Source: Fulvia fulva
Taxonomy: Eukaryota > Ascomycota > Dothideomycetes > Mycosphaerellales > Mycosphaerellaceae
Assembly: GCF_020509005.1 (NCBI RefSeq)
Contig: NC_063015.1
Span: 2,604,001-2,668,000, forward strand
DNA length: 64,000 bases
Reading direction: 5' to 3'
Positions 23,341 to 31,705 of the stretch are shown here, piece by piece. A model generated the notes under the pieces. The model made no database searches. It saw only the letters and a program-made list of their open reading frames with translations, and was not told the origin of the DNA. A program made the translations under genes and the position numbers. The first letter of the stretch is position 1. Every line of letters starts with the position of its first letter.

Positions 23341-24600
23341 CTCTCTTTACTTTCGGTAAACGTTATTCTTAGTCTTTATCGCGTCGATAAGGAAGACCTA
23401 GGCTTTTTCCTACTTAGCGGGAGTAGTAGGAGTAGGCTCGATAGCGCCGATAGCGCCGCGAACCGGGTTACGGGCGTTACGGGTAGCGAGCTACGGACAG
23501 TTAGCTACGATATAGCCTAGACCGCCGTAGTAGGTACAGAGTCCGGCCTAGCGACGGCGAAGCTTCTCTTCGGGAGTAAGCTTACCGTTAACGAGGCCCT
23601 AGACTCGAGGGACGGCGGCACTAGCGCTAAGATCTATAGCGTTACCTATAGAGACGGGAGGGAGAGCCGTAGGAGCGGCGGCGCCTAGTAGAGTAGCGAA
23701 GTGGCTTCCGGGACTACGAGGCTAACGACCTTAAGAACGGGAAGCGAGGAGAGAGGCGGTGTGTTTTATGTTAGAGTCGAGGCGCTAGTAGGTCTCGACG
23801 AGCTTACGGAAGCTTATAGCACCGACGTCCTTGTCCTCGAGGGCTCGAAGAAGCTCTACTAATAAACCACGGCGGAGAGTGCTCTTCTTAGTCTCTTCGT
23901 TATAGCCGGTAAACCCGATATCGCGGTTAAAGGCCGCGAGGTACTCGGCGAAGCTCTTGTTCTTCTAGAGGAGGTTATAGATAGCGTTCTAGGCGGTAGC
24001 TCTACGGTCTGGATCACTAAAGGCAGCACGGAGGTCCTGTATTAAGGTGAGGACGTCCGGGCAGCCGATAGTCTACGTAGCGTTATCGATATAGTGTTAT
24101 ACCTAAGCCGCGGCGTCTCCCCGAAGGAGGGAGAAGACGTACGTAACTTTGTCCTTCTCTTACGGAAAGTGGTCGGCATTAGCTAATAGCTTAATAGTGA
24201 GCTTTGTCTTAAATGCCTTAAACTTGCTCTTATTACCGTCGAACTCGTCTAGGTTGTTAACCTTCTTAGAGAAGTACTAGCGGCGGTTATTATCGGCGTA
24301 CGGGGCGAGGTTCTAGAAGGTGTTTATAATACCTTAAAGGTATATTACTTAGTTGTTTGCTTGCTCGACCTACTAGGCGGTCTCGCGGAAAGAGGAGACG
24401 GTACGGTTAATAAGAGCGTAGGCGGTGTCGGGGTTAGCGTTTGCCTAGGTACCGAAGGTAGCGGCGTTCGAGAAGGGGATGTTAGTCTACTTACTAAAGT
24501 GGAATAGAGTGCCTTAGTTATCGAGGTTAACACTTCTATCGGTGGCGTGGTCACCTATAAGGATGACTCGAGTAGTTGACGGTTTGTTAGTCTTTTATAA
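23341..24600 (-). pseudogene. Gypsy-3 gag with zinc knuckle
   Basis: Gag begins near 24554 on the minus strand with MTTPPIEVLTSITKALYSTLVSRLTSP (69 codons open). It ends with a CCHC-type knuckle near 23550-23500 that now reads LCTYYGGLGYIVANC; one Cys and the His have become Tyr, both explained by RIP. The product would package element RNA. The 46 bases between the start and the LTR are the leader; the expected primer-binding site there reads ttataaaagactaac and I could not match it to a tRNA. Confidence 0.8.
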
Positions 24601-25120
24601 TGTTAGGGCGAGAGCCTAGCCTATAAGATATAAGGGTGAAAGCGAGAATATAGGTGCGAAGTGTAGATACAAAAGGGTATAGTATAATTGCTACACAAAA
24701 CAAAAGACGAAGAAAGTAAGAGAGGCCTAGGGAAGGCTAGATATTTATACGCGACCCTTACGAGTGCGTGTCCCCGTATCAATAGGGCTAACCCGTACGA
24801 AGCCGCGCTTAGTAGCTTTGCTTAAAACCTTATTCCAACCTGCCCTACGTTCCGAGTCTTCTACGTGCTTCTTCTAGGGTCTAGCGTAGTCGCGGGTGCT
24901 CGCGGGAGTGCCGTAAGTCATATAGTTACGAGCCGAAGTGAATCTGTCAAGGTTTAGTAGAGGGGTAAACTTGGAGGGCTAGGTCCCGTAGTAAATATTA
25001 CGGGGCATATGATTCTTAGCGCTTATACACTAAGCTAGACTGTCACTTCTTAACGACTTCTGAGTACTCTAAGGCTCTTCTGTCCCTACCTTCTATACAC
25101 TCTGTAGGGAGACTATGACA
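24601..25120 (-). repeat. Gypsy-3 5' LTR
   Basis: 520 bp running tgttagggcg to gactatgaca on the plus strand, with intact TG…CA ends. It is the partner of 18830-19349 and less altered than it, since it keeps TG and CA where the other has TA. Confidence 0.95.
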
Positions 25121-25125
25121 GATAC

Positions 25126-25330
25126 TCGGCTAGGCGTATAATAAGCTTTAGGATAAGAGAGTAGCGGTTAGGATAGCCTAGGATAAGCTAGAGTAGGATA
25201 AGGCCGAGTTTAAGTAGAAGAAGTATTACGAATATAGGTTAGTAGGTATGTCGTACGGTACTAAGACTAACTTAGTATATACTAAGCTAGTCGAGATAAT
25301 AGTACGGTAATACTATTATAATACCGTACG
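25126..25330 (+). pseudogene. Gag-like frame, third part
   Basis: This continues the frame from 18829 after Gypsy-3: AYNKL.DKRVAVRIA.DKLE.DKAEFK.KKYYEYRLVGMSYGTKTNLVYTKLVEIIV, with TAG in place of Gln. It is strongly helical and charged, consistent with a gag coiled coil. The frame fades near 25330. No zinc knuckle is seen before Copia-E begins. Confidence 0.45.
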
Positions 25331-25590
25331 AATAGTAGGAGCGACTTAGACGAACTGCCGTCGTAGGATAAGACATAGGTAAAACCGATAAGGCGTAGTG
25401 AAACAGAACTAGGACTAGAGCAATATCCCTCTATATAGGTATAAGAGACGTAGTCTCTATACCGATAGTAGAGACGCCTTTAGTACTAAACACTATTCTA
25501 CTATATACCTTCGTATACTATATTAGTCCTTCCTCCTTCCCTATTACGTGTCCTAACTTCCGTATATATATATACTATACCTATTTAACA
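25331..25590 (+). repeat. Probable Copia-E 5' LTR region (left limit unknown)
   Basis: This AT- and pyrimidine-rich stretch ends tatacctatttaaca directly before a half-tRNA primer-binding site, exactly as Copia-A/B/C and Copia-D LTRs end (cctatttaaca). I therefore infer an LTR here, but there is no second copy in the window and the left end cannot be placed. It contains a perfect inverted repeat gagacgtagtctc at 25446-25458. Confidence 0.5.
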
Positions 25591-25607
25591 GGTTATAAGC
25601 CCGGGTT
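25591..25607 (+). promoter_or_regulatory. Copia-E primer-binding site (half-tRNA-iMet type)
   Basis: ggttataagcccgggtt follows the LTR end without a gap. It is complementary, apart from one A for G, to the anticodon stem-loop of initiator tRNA-Met (…CCGGGCUCAUAACC…), not to a tRNA 3' end. Priming by a cleaved half tRNA-iMet is known from Drosophila copia. The identical motif follows the Copia-B and Copia-D 5' LTRs. Confidence 0.8.
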
Positions 25608-25800
25608 TGCTTAATAGGACATCGATATACTAAGGAAGTACGACGTAGGGTATTATACCCTATACCCGGAATCCGTAAGGTAACGTACTAATAGACTCGG
25701 GGAGTCTACTATACGGAACGCTACTAATAGACTCGGGGAGTCTAAGCTTATTCTAACTACCGTAGTCAAGTAGAGCTTGCTATATATTTAAGGCTACCTT
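25608..25800 (+). other. Copia-E leader with repeated hairpins
   Basis: Between the primer-binding site and gag lie three short perfect hairpins. One is at 25647-25661 (arms agggta/taccct). Two copies of agactcggggagtct (arms agactc/gagtct, GGG loop) lie inside a 21-bp direct repeat at 25687-25707 and 25723-25743. In retroelements such leader hairpins often serve packaging or dimerisation; that role is inference here. Confidence 0.6.
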
Positions 25801-26850
25801 CGCTATAGAAGACTTAACGAGTTACGAGGGCCCCCGGAAGGTCGGCCCTACCCTTACTCGTAAGAACTAGAAGCGCTAGTTCGTTATACTACGAGACTAT
25901 CTCGAAAGCCGGGAGGTATTCTAGGTTATCGACGACTCGTCGGCTAATCTCCTAGAATCCGTTACGCCTAAGATTACTTCGAAGGCGAACGGTATAGCGA
26001 GATATACTATCTTAGTATATTTATCCGAGGAGGACAACTAAGAAATCTTAGATATACGAGATATAAAAGAAATCTAGAAACTTCTATAGAAGAAGTATAG
26101 TAAGGTCTATAAGGTATACGTAGTAGCGCTTCTAAAACAGCTAGTGTCGTTTAAGCTACTCGACGATTAGATAATTAGATAAGGGTAGATATATCTAGGT
26201 AACCTATCTATATAGATTGCCGAAATAGATAGTAAAGAGACCTACTATAAGGACCCTATCCGGAGGTTTAAGCACCTACTAAGTAGCCTCCCGGACGTCT
26301 ACGCTAGTACTAGGGACACTATCCTAGCCTAGCTAAACCTAGGCTAGGAATCCGCTATAACCTTACTTAAATCCTACGAATCACGGATCTAAGAGAGTAA
26401 GGGCGAGACCGCTCTATACTCCTAGAGGTAAGGGGGTAAGAGCGGCTACTTTATCTACGCTAGTAACTACCTAGTTATATCGTGCCCGGAACTAGATTCC
26501 GTAAAGGAGTTTATTAAAAAGAAGAACACCTAGAAGCAACCGGGAAAGAAGTCCTACGAAGAGCTAGTCCGGGATCTAGAGAAGGCCTAAAACGCCCTTA
26601 AGAAGTCTAAGAAACAGTAGAAGGATAGGAGAAGCCAATCCGACAACAAGACAAAGGCAAAGGCGACACGAGCCTATGCCTTACGAGAAAGCGATGCCGA
26701 GGAAATATACGACGACGAAGTCGCCTATTCTACTACCGAAGTAAAAGGCAAGTTTCCCGCCTCCGAATAGTTACTAGACTCCTTTACCTCCTTATATATG
26801 ACTGATAAGAAGACTATATAGTCGATAACGGACCCTATAAGGTTCAGAGA
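25801..26850 (+). pseudogene. Copia-E gag and start of protease, truncated at LINE2
   Basis: Translated across stops it gives a UBN2-like Ty1/Copia gag: KLLEKYSKVYKVYVVALLKQLVSFKLLDD (about 26070-26160), IDSKETYYKDPIRRFKHLLSSLPDVYA (about 26225-26305) and ILAQ.NLGWESAITLLKSYESRI. A lysine-rich region and an acidic stretch (RESDAEEIYDDEVAYSTTE) follow. A protease start resembling the family WLLDSGAS.HMT appears as LLDSFTSLYMTDKKTI (about 26770-26820) and ends TDPIRF. After about 26850 the sequence is LINE2. The rest of pol and the 3' LTR of Copia-E are absent from the window. Confidence 0.78.
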
Positions 26851-26856
26851 GACACG

Positions 26857-28116
26857 ATGATAGCGATCGCAGGAAACGACCAGGAGCAGGAGAGTAACGA
26901 GTGGAAGGAGGTCTGCAGGAAGGCAGAAACAATGGCAATGGCAGGAGATGGCGAGCACCCAGAAAGAGCACTTAAGGGGATGATTTTGGAGCTCCTTGGA
27001 GGGCTAAAGGCACTAAGGAGCCAAACAGGACAGATCATTAACAGGACAGTAGCAGCAGCAGCAAAGAAGAGGACACAGGAAGGCCAGAAACTAAGCCAAC
27101 CAACCTGGGCAGCAGTTGCATCCCAAAACCCTCCCCCCCAGAAAACAGCTATCAAGGTCTACATTTCCGACCAGCAAGAGCAGAAAGAGATTGAGGGCCT
27201 GTCAGGCAAGGAGATCATACAGAAGATTGGGATACAAGGCATCATTGGAGCCAGGAAAGAGAAGGGAGGTGTCCTTAAGCTGTTCACAGCACAGGAGCAA
27301 GACAGGAAGAGGCTAGAGACACAGAAGGAGTGGACAGTCAAACTAGGCAAGACGGCTAAGGTCTCACACCAACAAAATATGGTTATTGCCCATGGGATGA
27401 CCACAAAGTTTGACATTGAAGGAGACCTTAAGAGGCTGCAGGACCAGAACCAGGCTGTATGCCCAGGGCTACAGATCACAAAAGCAGCATGGGTCAACAG
27501 AAAGACAAAGGACACAAAGAGAGAGTCTTCTCTAGTGCTCTGGATAGGCACTGCAGAACAGGCAAACACCGTGCTTGACAAGGGCATCTTCTGGGAATGT
27601 GAAAGAATGGACACAGAAATCCATAGAAGCACCCACAGACTACTGCAATGCTTCAAGTGCCAACAGTATGGTCATATCTCTACTAGATGCCCAAGCCAAA
27701 AGGACACTTGTTCCCACTGTGCTGGTAGCCACAAAGTACAGAATTGCACAGCCCCAAAGAGTGAAGCCAGATGTGCATGCTGTGGAAAGAAACACCCTTC
27801 CTGGTCCCAAGACTGCACAGCTAGGATTGAGGCAAAGAGGAGGGCAAGAGAAGCCAGGATCAACACCCCTATCAGATTCCAGACAGGGACAATCACCCAA
27901 GAACCCCTAAGGACTGTCTACAACCCTCTGAAAAGAGGCAGAACAGAAGAGACCACACAGGCCCAAGGCCACCCTGCTATGGGTAGACCAAAATCAATTG
28001 TGGTTGCAGGAAGAGACCCGTCACAAAGCAGGCTCAACCTTACCACAATCCCAAATAGCAGCCAGCAGCAGGAAGCACGAGAAGACCAGCAGGAGACCAG
28101 CATGGATGAGTCATGA
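26857..28116 (+). CDS. LINE2 ORF1: zinc-knuckle RNA-binding (gag-like) protein
   Basis: Intact 419-residue protein. Its role by family is to coat the LINE RNA in an RNP used for target-primed reverse transcription. The N-terminal half is Gln/Lys/Glu-rich. Three clustered zinc-binding motifs lie at residues about 265-325: CFKCQQYGHISTRC (CX2CX4HX4C, classical), then CSHCAGSHKVQNC and CACCGKKHPSWSQDC (CX2CX3HX4C and CX2CX3HX6C). The basic C-terminus is followed by an acidic tail (EDQQETSMDES). The first ATG after the Copia-E junction is used; LINE3 ORF1 carries about 35 extra N-terminal residues, so the true family start may be lost. The stop overlaps the ORF2 start (ATGA). Confidence 0.92.
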   Translation: MIAIAGNDQEQESNEWKEVCRKAETMAMAGDGEHPERALKGMILELLGGLKALRSQTGQIINRTVAAAAKKRTQEGQKLSQPTWAAVASQNPPPQKTAIKVYISDQQEQKEIEGLSGKEIIQKIGIQGIIGARKEKGGVLKLFTAQEQDRKRLETQKEWTVKLGKTAKVSHQQNMVIAHGMTTKFDIEGDLKRLQDQNQAVCPGLQITKAAWVNRKTKDTKRESSLVLWIGTAEQANTVLDKGIFWECERMDTEIHRSTHRLLQCFKCQQYGHISTRCPSQKDTCSHCAGSHKVQNCTAPKSEARCACCGKKHPSWSQDCTARIEAKRRAREARINTPIRFQTGTITQEPLRTVYNPLKRGRTEETTQAQGHPAMGRPKSIVVAGRDPSQSRLNLTTIPNSSQQQEAREDQQETSMDES

Positions 28117-31100
28117 TTGAGACACCTAATCTTACCACTATCCAGTACAACGTCAACAAAAGCCAGCACAAGGTCCAGAGAAGCTTTCTCCAAGCACTGG
28201 ACCCAAAGAAACACCTAGTTATTGCAGTCCAGGAACCTTGGATCAACAGCAAATCTAACAGACCATCTACTGCTAACGACCCAAGGTATCACACACTCCT
28301 AGCCAAACAAGGCACCCCTAGAACATGCATGTACATCAGCAAAGAGATGGCAACAGACAGCTGGGAACAAATCCAACAGGAAGGGGGAGACATCACCTCA
28401 GTCAGACTCAACACCAACCAAGGCAGCATCCACATCCACAGTGTATACAACCCACCCCCCAGCTCCAGAAGCAGCACCCAGCTGGGCACACTACAACAGC
28501 TGCCAGACATCCTGCAGAGTGACTCCCAACACATCGTGCTGGGAGACTTCAACTTGCACCATCCTACATGGGGATCAGACTTTGCACCTGCCCATCACTT
28601 CCTAGCTAACAGACTCCTCTCCACTACCCAAAGCAACAACATGCACCTAGTTACCCCAAAGGGCCTAACTACCTGGTCACAGAGAGCAAGCTCAAGCACC
28701 ATTGACCTGTGCTTTGCATCACATGACCTGCAGCAGAAGGTCACCAGATGCTGGGTTAACCAGGACTTGGAGTCCTCATCAGATCACCTCCCAATTCAGG
28801 TGGAGTTTGAAACACAGACACAGCAGGAAGGAGACCTAGAACCTCAGCTGGCCTGGAAGGCAGCCAACTGGGAACAGATCAGACAAGACCTGGAACAGAA
28901 GCTAGCTGGACTAGAGACCAGGAGACTGGAAACAGCCTTAGACATAGACCAAGCAGTGGCAGAACTGGTTAGAACAATGCAGGAAACTGCGGCAGCCCAC
29001 ACCAGAGAAAAGAAACAGTCACTGTACCAGAAGCCATTCTGGACAAAGGAATGCTCAGAGAAGGTCAAGGCAGCCAGGCAGGCCAGGAGAGCCCTTACCC
29101 AGAGCCACTCCCAGGAAGCATGGGACAGATACAACCAGGCAACCAGAGACAAGAAGGCCCAGATCAAGAGGGACAAGATGCTGGAGTGGAGGTCAACAGT
29201 TGGATCCATTACCCAGAATCCTGAGAAGATGTGGAAACTAGCAAAGTGGGCAAGACAACCCATACAGGACAGAAACATGCTGCCCCAGTTTCCAAACATT
29301 GAAGACCAGGAAGGAGTAATCCAACACACTCTCCCAGGAAAGGCACAGGCATTGGGGAAACATTTCTTTGGCACACAGGTAGAAGCTGACCTGCAGGATC
29401 TGGAGGGCAGTGTGTATCCAACACCACTAGAGCAATCCTGCACAGTGGGAGAGGGAGAGATCAAGAGCATCATTAAGAGACTCTCAGGAAACAAGGCCCC
29501 AGGACCAGATGGGATTCCAAACTTGTTCATTAAGACATGCAAGGACCAGATCTCCCCTGCACTGTCAAACATCTTTTCACAGTGCATGGCCCAAGGACAC
29601 TGCCCTAAACACTTCAAGGAGTCACTGACTGTGGTCTTGAGAAAACCACAGAAAGAGGACTACACAAAGCTAAAGGCATACAGACCTATTGCCTTGCTCA
29701 ACACACTAGGCAAACTCCTGGAAAAGATCATAGCAGAAAGGCTGACAAACCTAGCTGAAGAACATGGAATCCTTCCTGAAGAACAGATGGGAGGCAGGAA
29801 ACAAAGATCAACACTAACAGCTGTGGAACTTATCACAGAGCAGATCAAGACCCTATGGCACTTTGGGAACAACAAAGCAGCCACACTCCTCTCACTAGAC
29901 ATATCAGGAGCCTTTGACAATGTCTCACACCAGAGGCTGATCCACATCCTGAAACAGAAGGCTATCCCTAACTGGACAGTCCAGTTTATCCAGTCCTTCC
30001 TCAGAGGCAGAACCACAAGACTAAGACTGGGCAGATACAAATCTGACAGCATGCCTACAGAGACAGGAATCCCACAGGGATCAACAATGTCTCCAATCCT
30101 GTTTCTCCTCTTTATGGCAGACCTGCCAGCAAAGCTAAACTCCAGAAACACATCAGCCTCAGGGTTTGTAGATGACACAAACATCCTAGCCTGGTCAGAC
30201 AGCACAGAAGAGAACTGCAGAATCTTGCAGAAGAAACACAAGGAATGTGAGGAATGGGCCAGGAAACATGGAGCCAGATTTGCCCCAGAGAAGTATCAAC
30301 TCATCCACTTCAGTAGAGCCAGAAACAGACACAATATGCAAGCCCCAATCACTATTCAGGGACACACAACAGAACCCTCAAGTGAATTAAGGGTGCTAGG
30401 AATATGGATGGATCCAAAGCTCAGCTGGGGACCACAGGTCAAGAAAGCACAGGCAAGAGCAGACAACAACAGGCAATCAATTGACAGGCTTACAGCCTCC
30501 ACATGGGGAGCCACATTTGCGAAAGCAAAGGTTATGTACAAGGCCATTGTGAAGCCAGCCATGCTATATGGAGCCCAGATCTGGTCAGCCCAAGACAAGA
30601 TCCCAAAGAGAATTGCAGATCCCATCAGCAGAGCCCAAGCCTCCTGTCTGAAAAAGGTGCTTGGAGCATACAAGTCAACTCCAACAAGGGTGGTCGAAAT
30701 GGAGTCTGGCTCCCCACCAGCCAAGCTCTACCTTCAAGGGTTGAGATACCAGTATGCAGGAAAGACGTCTGCATACCCAGCCCAGCTAGTAATCCAGAAG
30801 GCAGTCAACAAAATCAGGAGCCAGTGCACAAGAAGGCACAGACAAGCAAGACCCAATCCAGCCCCACAGAAGCAGCAGGACCTGCAGAAGTTCAAAGAAC
30901 TAACAGAACAGCTGCACCTAGCCCAGCAGGAACAGGACAGAAGGGCTCAAGGGAGAGGATCAGCAGCCAGCCAAGGGAAGAAGCAACAGTCTCTAGCTGA
31001 AAGGATGGCAGGACTCCTCTGGAAGACTGAATGGACAAGAACCCCACAGAGGCCAGGAACCCCAAAGGCACTCCAACAGTTTGGTAGCCACAACTACCTA

Positions 31101-31499
31101 CTGTACTCAGACCTGACCAGGTCAGAAGCAAGCATAGCAATACAAATCCGCTCTGAACACATCGGAGTCAGGGCATACCTGCATCAGAGAAAAATCCCAG
31201 GTATCGAAGACAAGAGTTGCCCATGCGGCTACCTGTCCCAGAATGTCGAACATAGACTTCTGGTTTGCAAAGAATGGAGTACAGGGAGAGGTGAATGGAG
31301 GGCAAGGGCAAGGAACAGAAACTTCCAAGCCATGATCAGCAATAAGGGAGACCTCCAGAGAATTACAAGGTGGATCATCCACCAAGGATTTTTGGAGCAG
31401 TTCTCTCTTACTAGGGAAACAGAGAGATGGATTGAGGAGAGAAAGAAGGAGGAGGAGAGCAGGAAGAGGGGGACAACTCTAGGGTTGCAGACAAGGTAG
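28113..31499 (+). CDS. LINE2 ORF2: APE endonuclease-reverse transcriptase
   Basis: Intact 1128-residue protein that nicks target DNA and reverse-transcribes LINE RNA from the nick. An APE-type endonuclease fills residues about 1-240: IQYNVNKS, VIAVQEPWIN (metal-binding Glu), VLGDFNLHH (GDFN at 144-147), STIDLCF and SSDHLPIQ (catalytic His region). Reverse transcriptase is about 470-760: KAYRPIALLNTLGKLLEK, LSLDISGAFDNVSH, GIPQGSTMSPILF, FVDD at 685-688, RVLGIWMDPKLSW. The C-terminus has a zinc motif SCPCG…EHRLLVC (CX1CX8HX4C, from residue 1036). I see no RNase H domain (no TDGS-type motif), unlike several Tad1/I elements. It starts in the ATGA overlap, in the -1 frame relative to ORF1. Confidence 0.95.
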   Translation: MIETPNLTTIQYNVNKSQHKVQRSFLQALDPKKHLVIAVQEPWINSKSNRPSTANDPRYHTLLAKQGTPRTCMYISKEMATDSWEQIQQEGGDITSVRLNTNQGSIHIHSVYNPPPSSRSSTQLGTLQQLPDILQSDSQHIVLGDFNLHHPTWGSDFAPAHHFLANRLLSTTQSNNMHLVTPKGLTTWSQRASSSTIDLCFASHDLQQKVTRCWVNQDLESSSDHLPIQVEFETQTQQEGDLEPQLAWKAANWEQIRQDLEQKLAGLETRRLETALDIDQAVAELVRTMQETAAAHTREKKQSLYQKPFWTKECSEKVKAARQARRALTQSHSQEAWDRYNQATRDKKAQIKRDKMLEWRSTVGSITQNPEKMWKLAKWARQPIQDRNMLPQFPNIEDQEGVIQHTLPGKAQALGKHFFGTQVEADLQDLEGSVYPTPLEQSCTVGEGEIKSIIKRLSGNKAPGPDGIPNLFIKTCKDQISPALSNIFSQCMAQGHCPKHFKESLTVVLRKPQKEDYTKLKAYRPIALLNTLGKLLEKIIAERLTNLAEEHGILPEEQMGGRKQRSTLTAVELITEQIKTLWHFGNNKAATLLSLDISGAFDNVSHQRLIHILKQKAIPNWTVQFIQSFLRGRTTRLRLGRYKSDSMPTETGIPQGSTMSPILFLLFMADLPAKLNSRNTSASGFVDDTNILAWSDSTEENCRILQKKHKECEEWARKHGARFAPEKYQLIHFSRARNRHNMQAPITIQGHTTEPSSELRVLGIWMDPKLSWGPQVKKAQARADNNRQSIDRLTASTWGATFAKAKVMYKAIVKPAMLYGAQIWSAQDKIPKRIADPISRAQASCLKKVLGAYKSTPTRVVEMESGSPPAKLYLQGLRYQYAGKTSAYPAQLVIQKAVNKIRSQCTRRHRQARPNPAPQKQQDLQKFKELTEQLHLAQQEQDRRAQGRGSAASQGKKQQSLAERMAGLLWKTEWTRTPQRPGTPKALQQFGSHNYLLYSDLTRSEASIAIQIRSEHIGVRAYLHQRKIPGIEDKSCPCGYLSQNVEHRLLVCKEWSTGRGEWRARARNRNFQAMISNKGDLQRITRWIIHQGFLEQFSLTRETERWIEERKKEEESRKRGTTLGLQTR

Positions 31500-31705
31500 T
31501 CAGAGGCTAACCACCATGACACTAGTGCACCCTAATGGAAGGAAAACTGAGAACTCATGGCAAGGAAGCTATTAGAGAAGGAGAGGAGGTTTTTACCTAG
31601 GAATAGGTTTCCTACCTTATGCAGTAACATATATAGACATAAACCCGCATGGGCCGGAGGGCACCACAACGGGTAAATGAATCATCTATCTATCTATCTA
31701 TATAT
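31500..31705 (+). other. LINE2 3' UTR and (CTAT)n tail
   Basis: About 200 bases containing ggtttttacctaggaataggtttcc-like sequence and a block shared with LINE3 (gggccggagggcaccacaac, compare aggccaaagggcactacaac). It ends atcatctatctatctatctat. The shared 3' block suggests a conserved recognition structure for the ORF2 protein. The following tatacaagccgatg is Gypsy-1. Confidence 0.85.

Larger units (their letters stand above)
18830..25120 (-). mobile_element. Gypsy-3, complete Ty3/Gypsy chromovirus, minus strand
   Basis: Complete element of 6291 bp with two 520-bp LTRs (18830-19349, 24601-25120) and a perfect 5-bp target duplication gatac (18825-18829, 25121-25125). Minus-strand order is gag, zinc knuckle, protease, RT, RNase H, integrase and a C-terminal domain ending close to the 3' LTR. 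LTR differences are nearly all transitions. Stops are fewer than in Gypsy-4, and several open stretches remain, which suggests lighter RIP or a younger insertion. A 47-bp piece of the same LTR family opens the window. Confidence 0.95.
26850..31705 (+). mobile_element. LINE2, intact non-LTR retrotransposon, CpG-depleted
   Basis: Tad1/I-type LINE with two intact ORFs, a 3' UTR and a (CTAT)n tail ending near 31705. It is related to LINE1/LINE3 at protein level (roughly 55-60% in the ORF2 N-terminus by eye) but a separate family. It shows no RIP stops. It is extremely poor in CpG, with none between 28992 and 30519. The 5' end is uncertain (about 26835-26857), and ORF1 is shorter at the N-terminus than in LINE3, so it may be 5'-truncated. 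No target duplication is seen: the left flank is Copia-E, the right flank Gypsy-1. Confidence 0.93.

Noticed and set aside
25591..25607. Fragment of a tRNA gene
   Set aside because: Only the anticodon-arm complement is present and it abuts an LTR end in three elements, so it is a primer-binding site, not a tRNA gene.
27159..27656. 165-codon minus-strand ORF (and the 257-codon one at 28844-29617) within LINE2
   Set aside because: Antisense to intact LINE2 ORF1 and ORF2. Long antisense frames arise from codon bias there; Cys/Ser/Leu-rich products without motifs.
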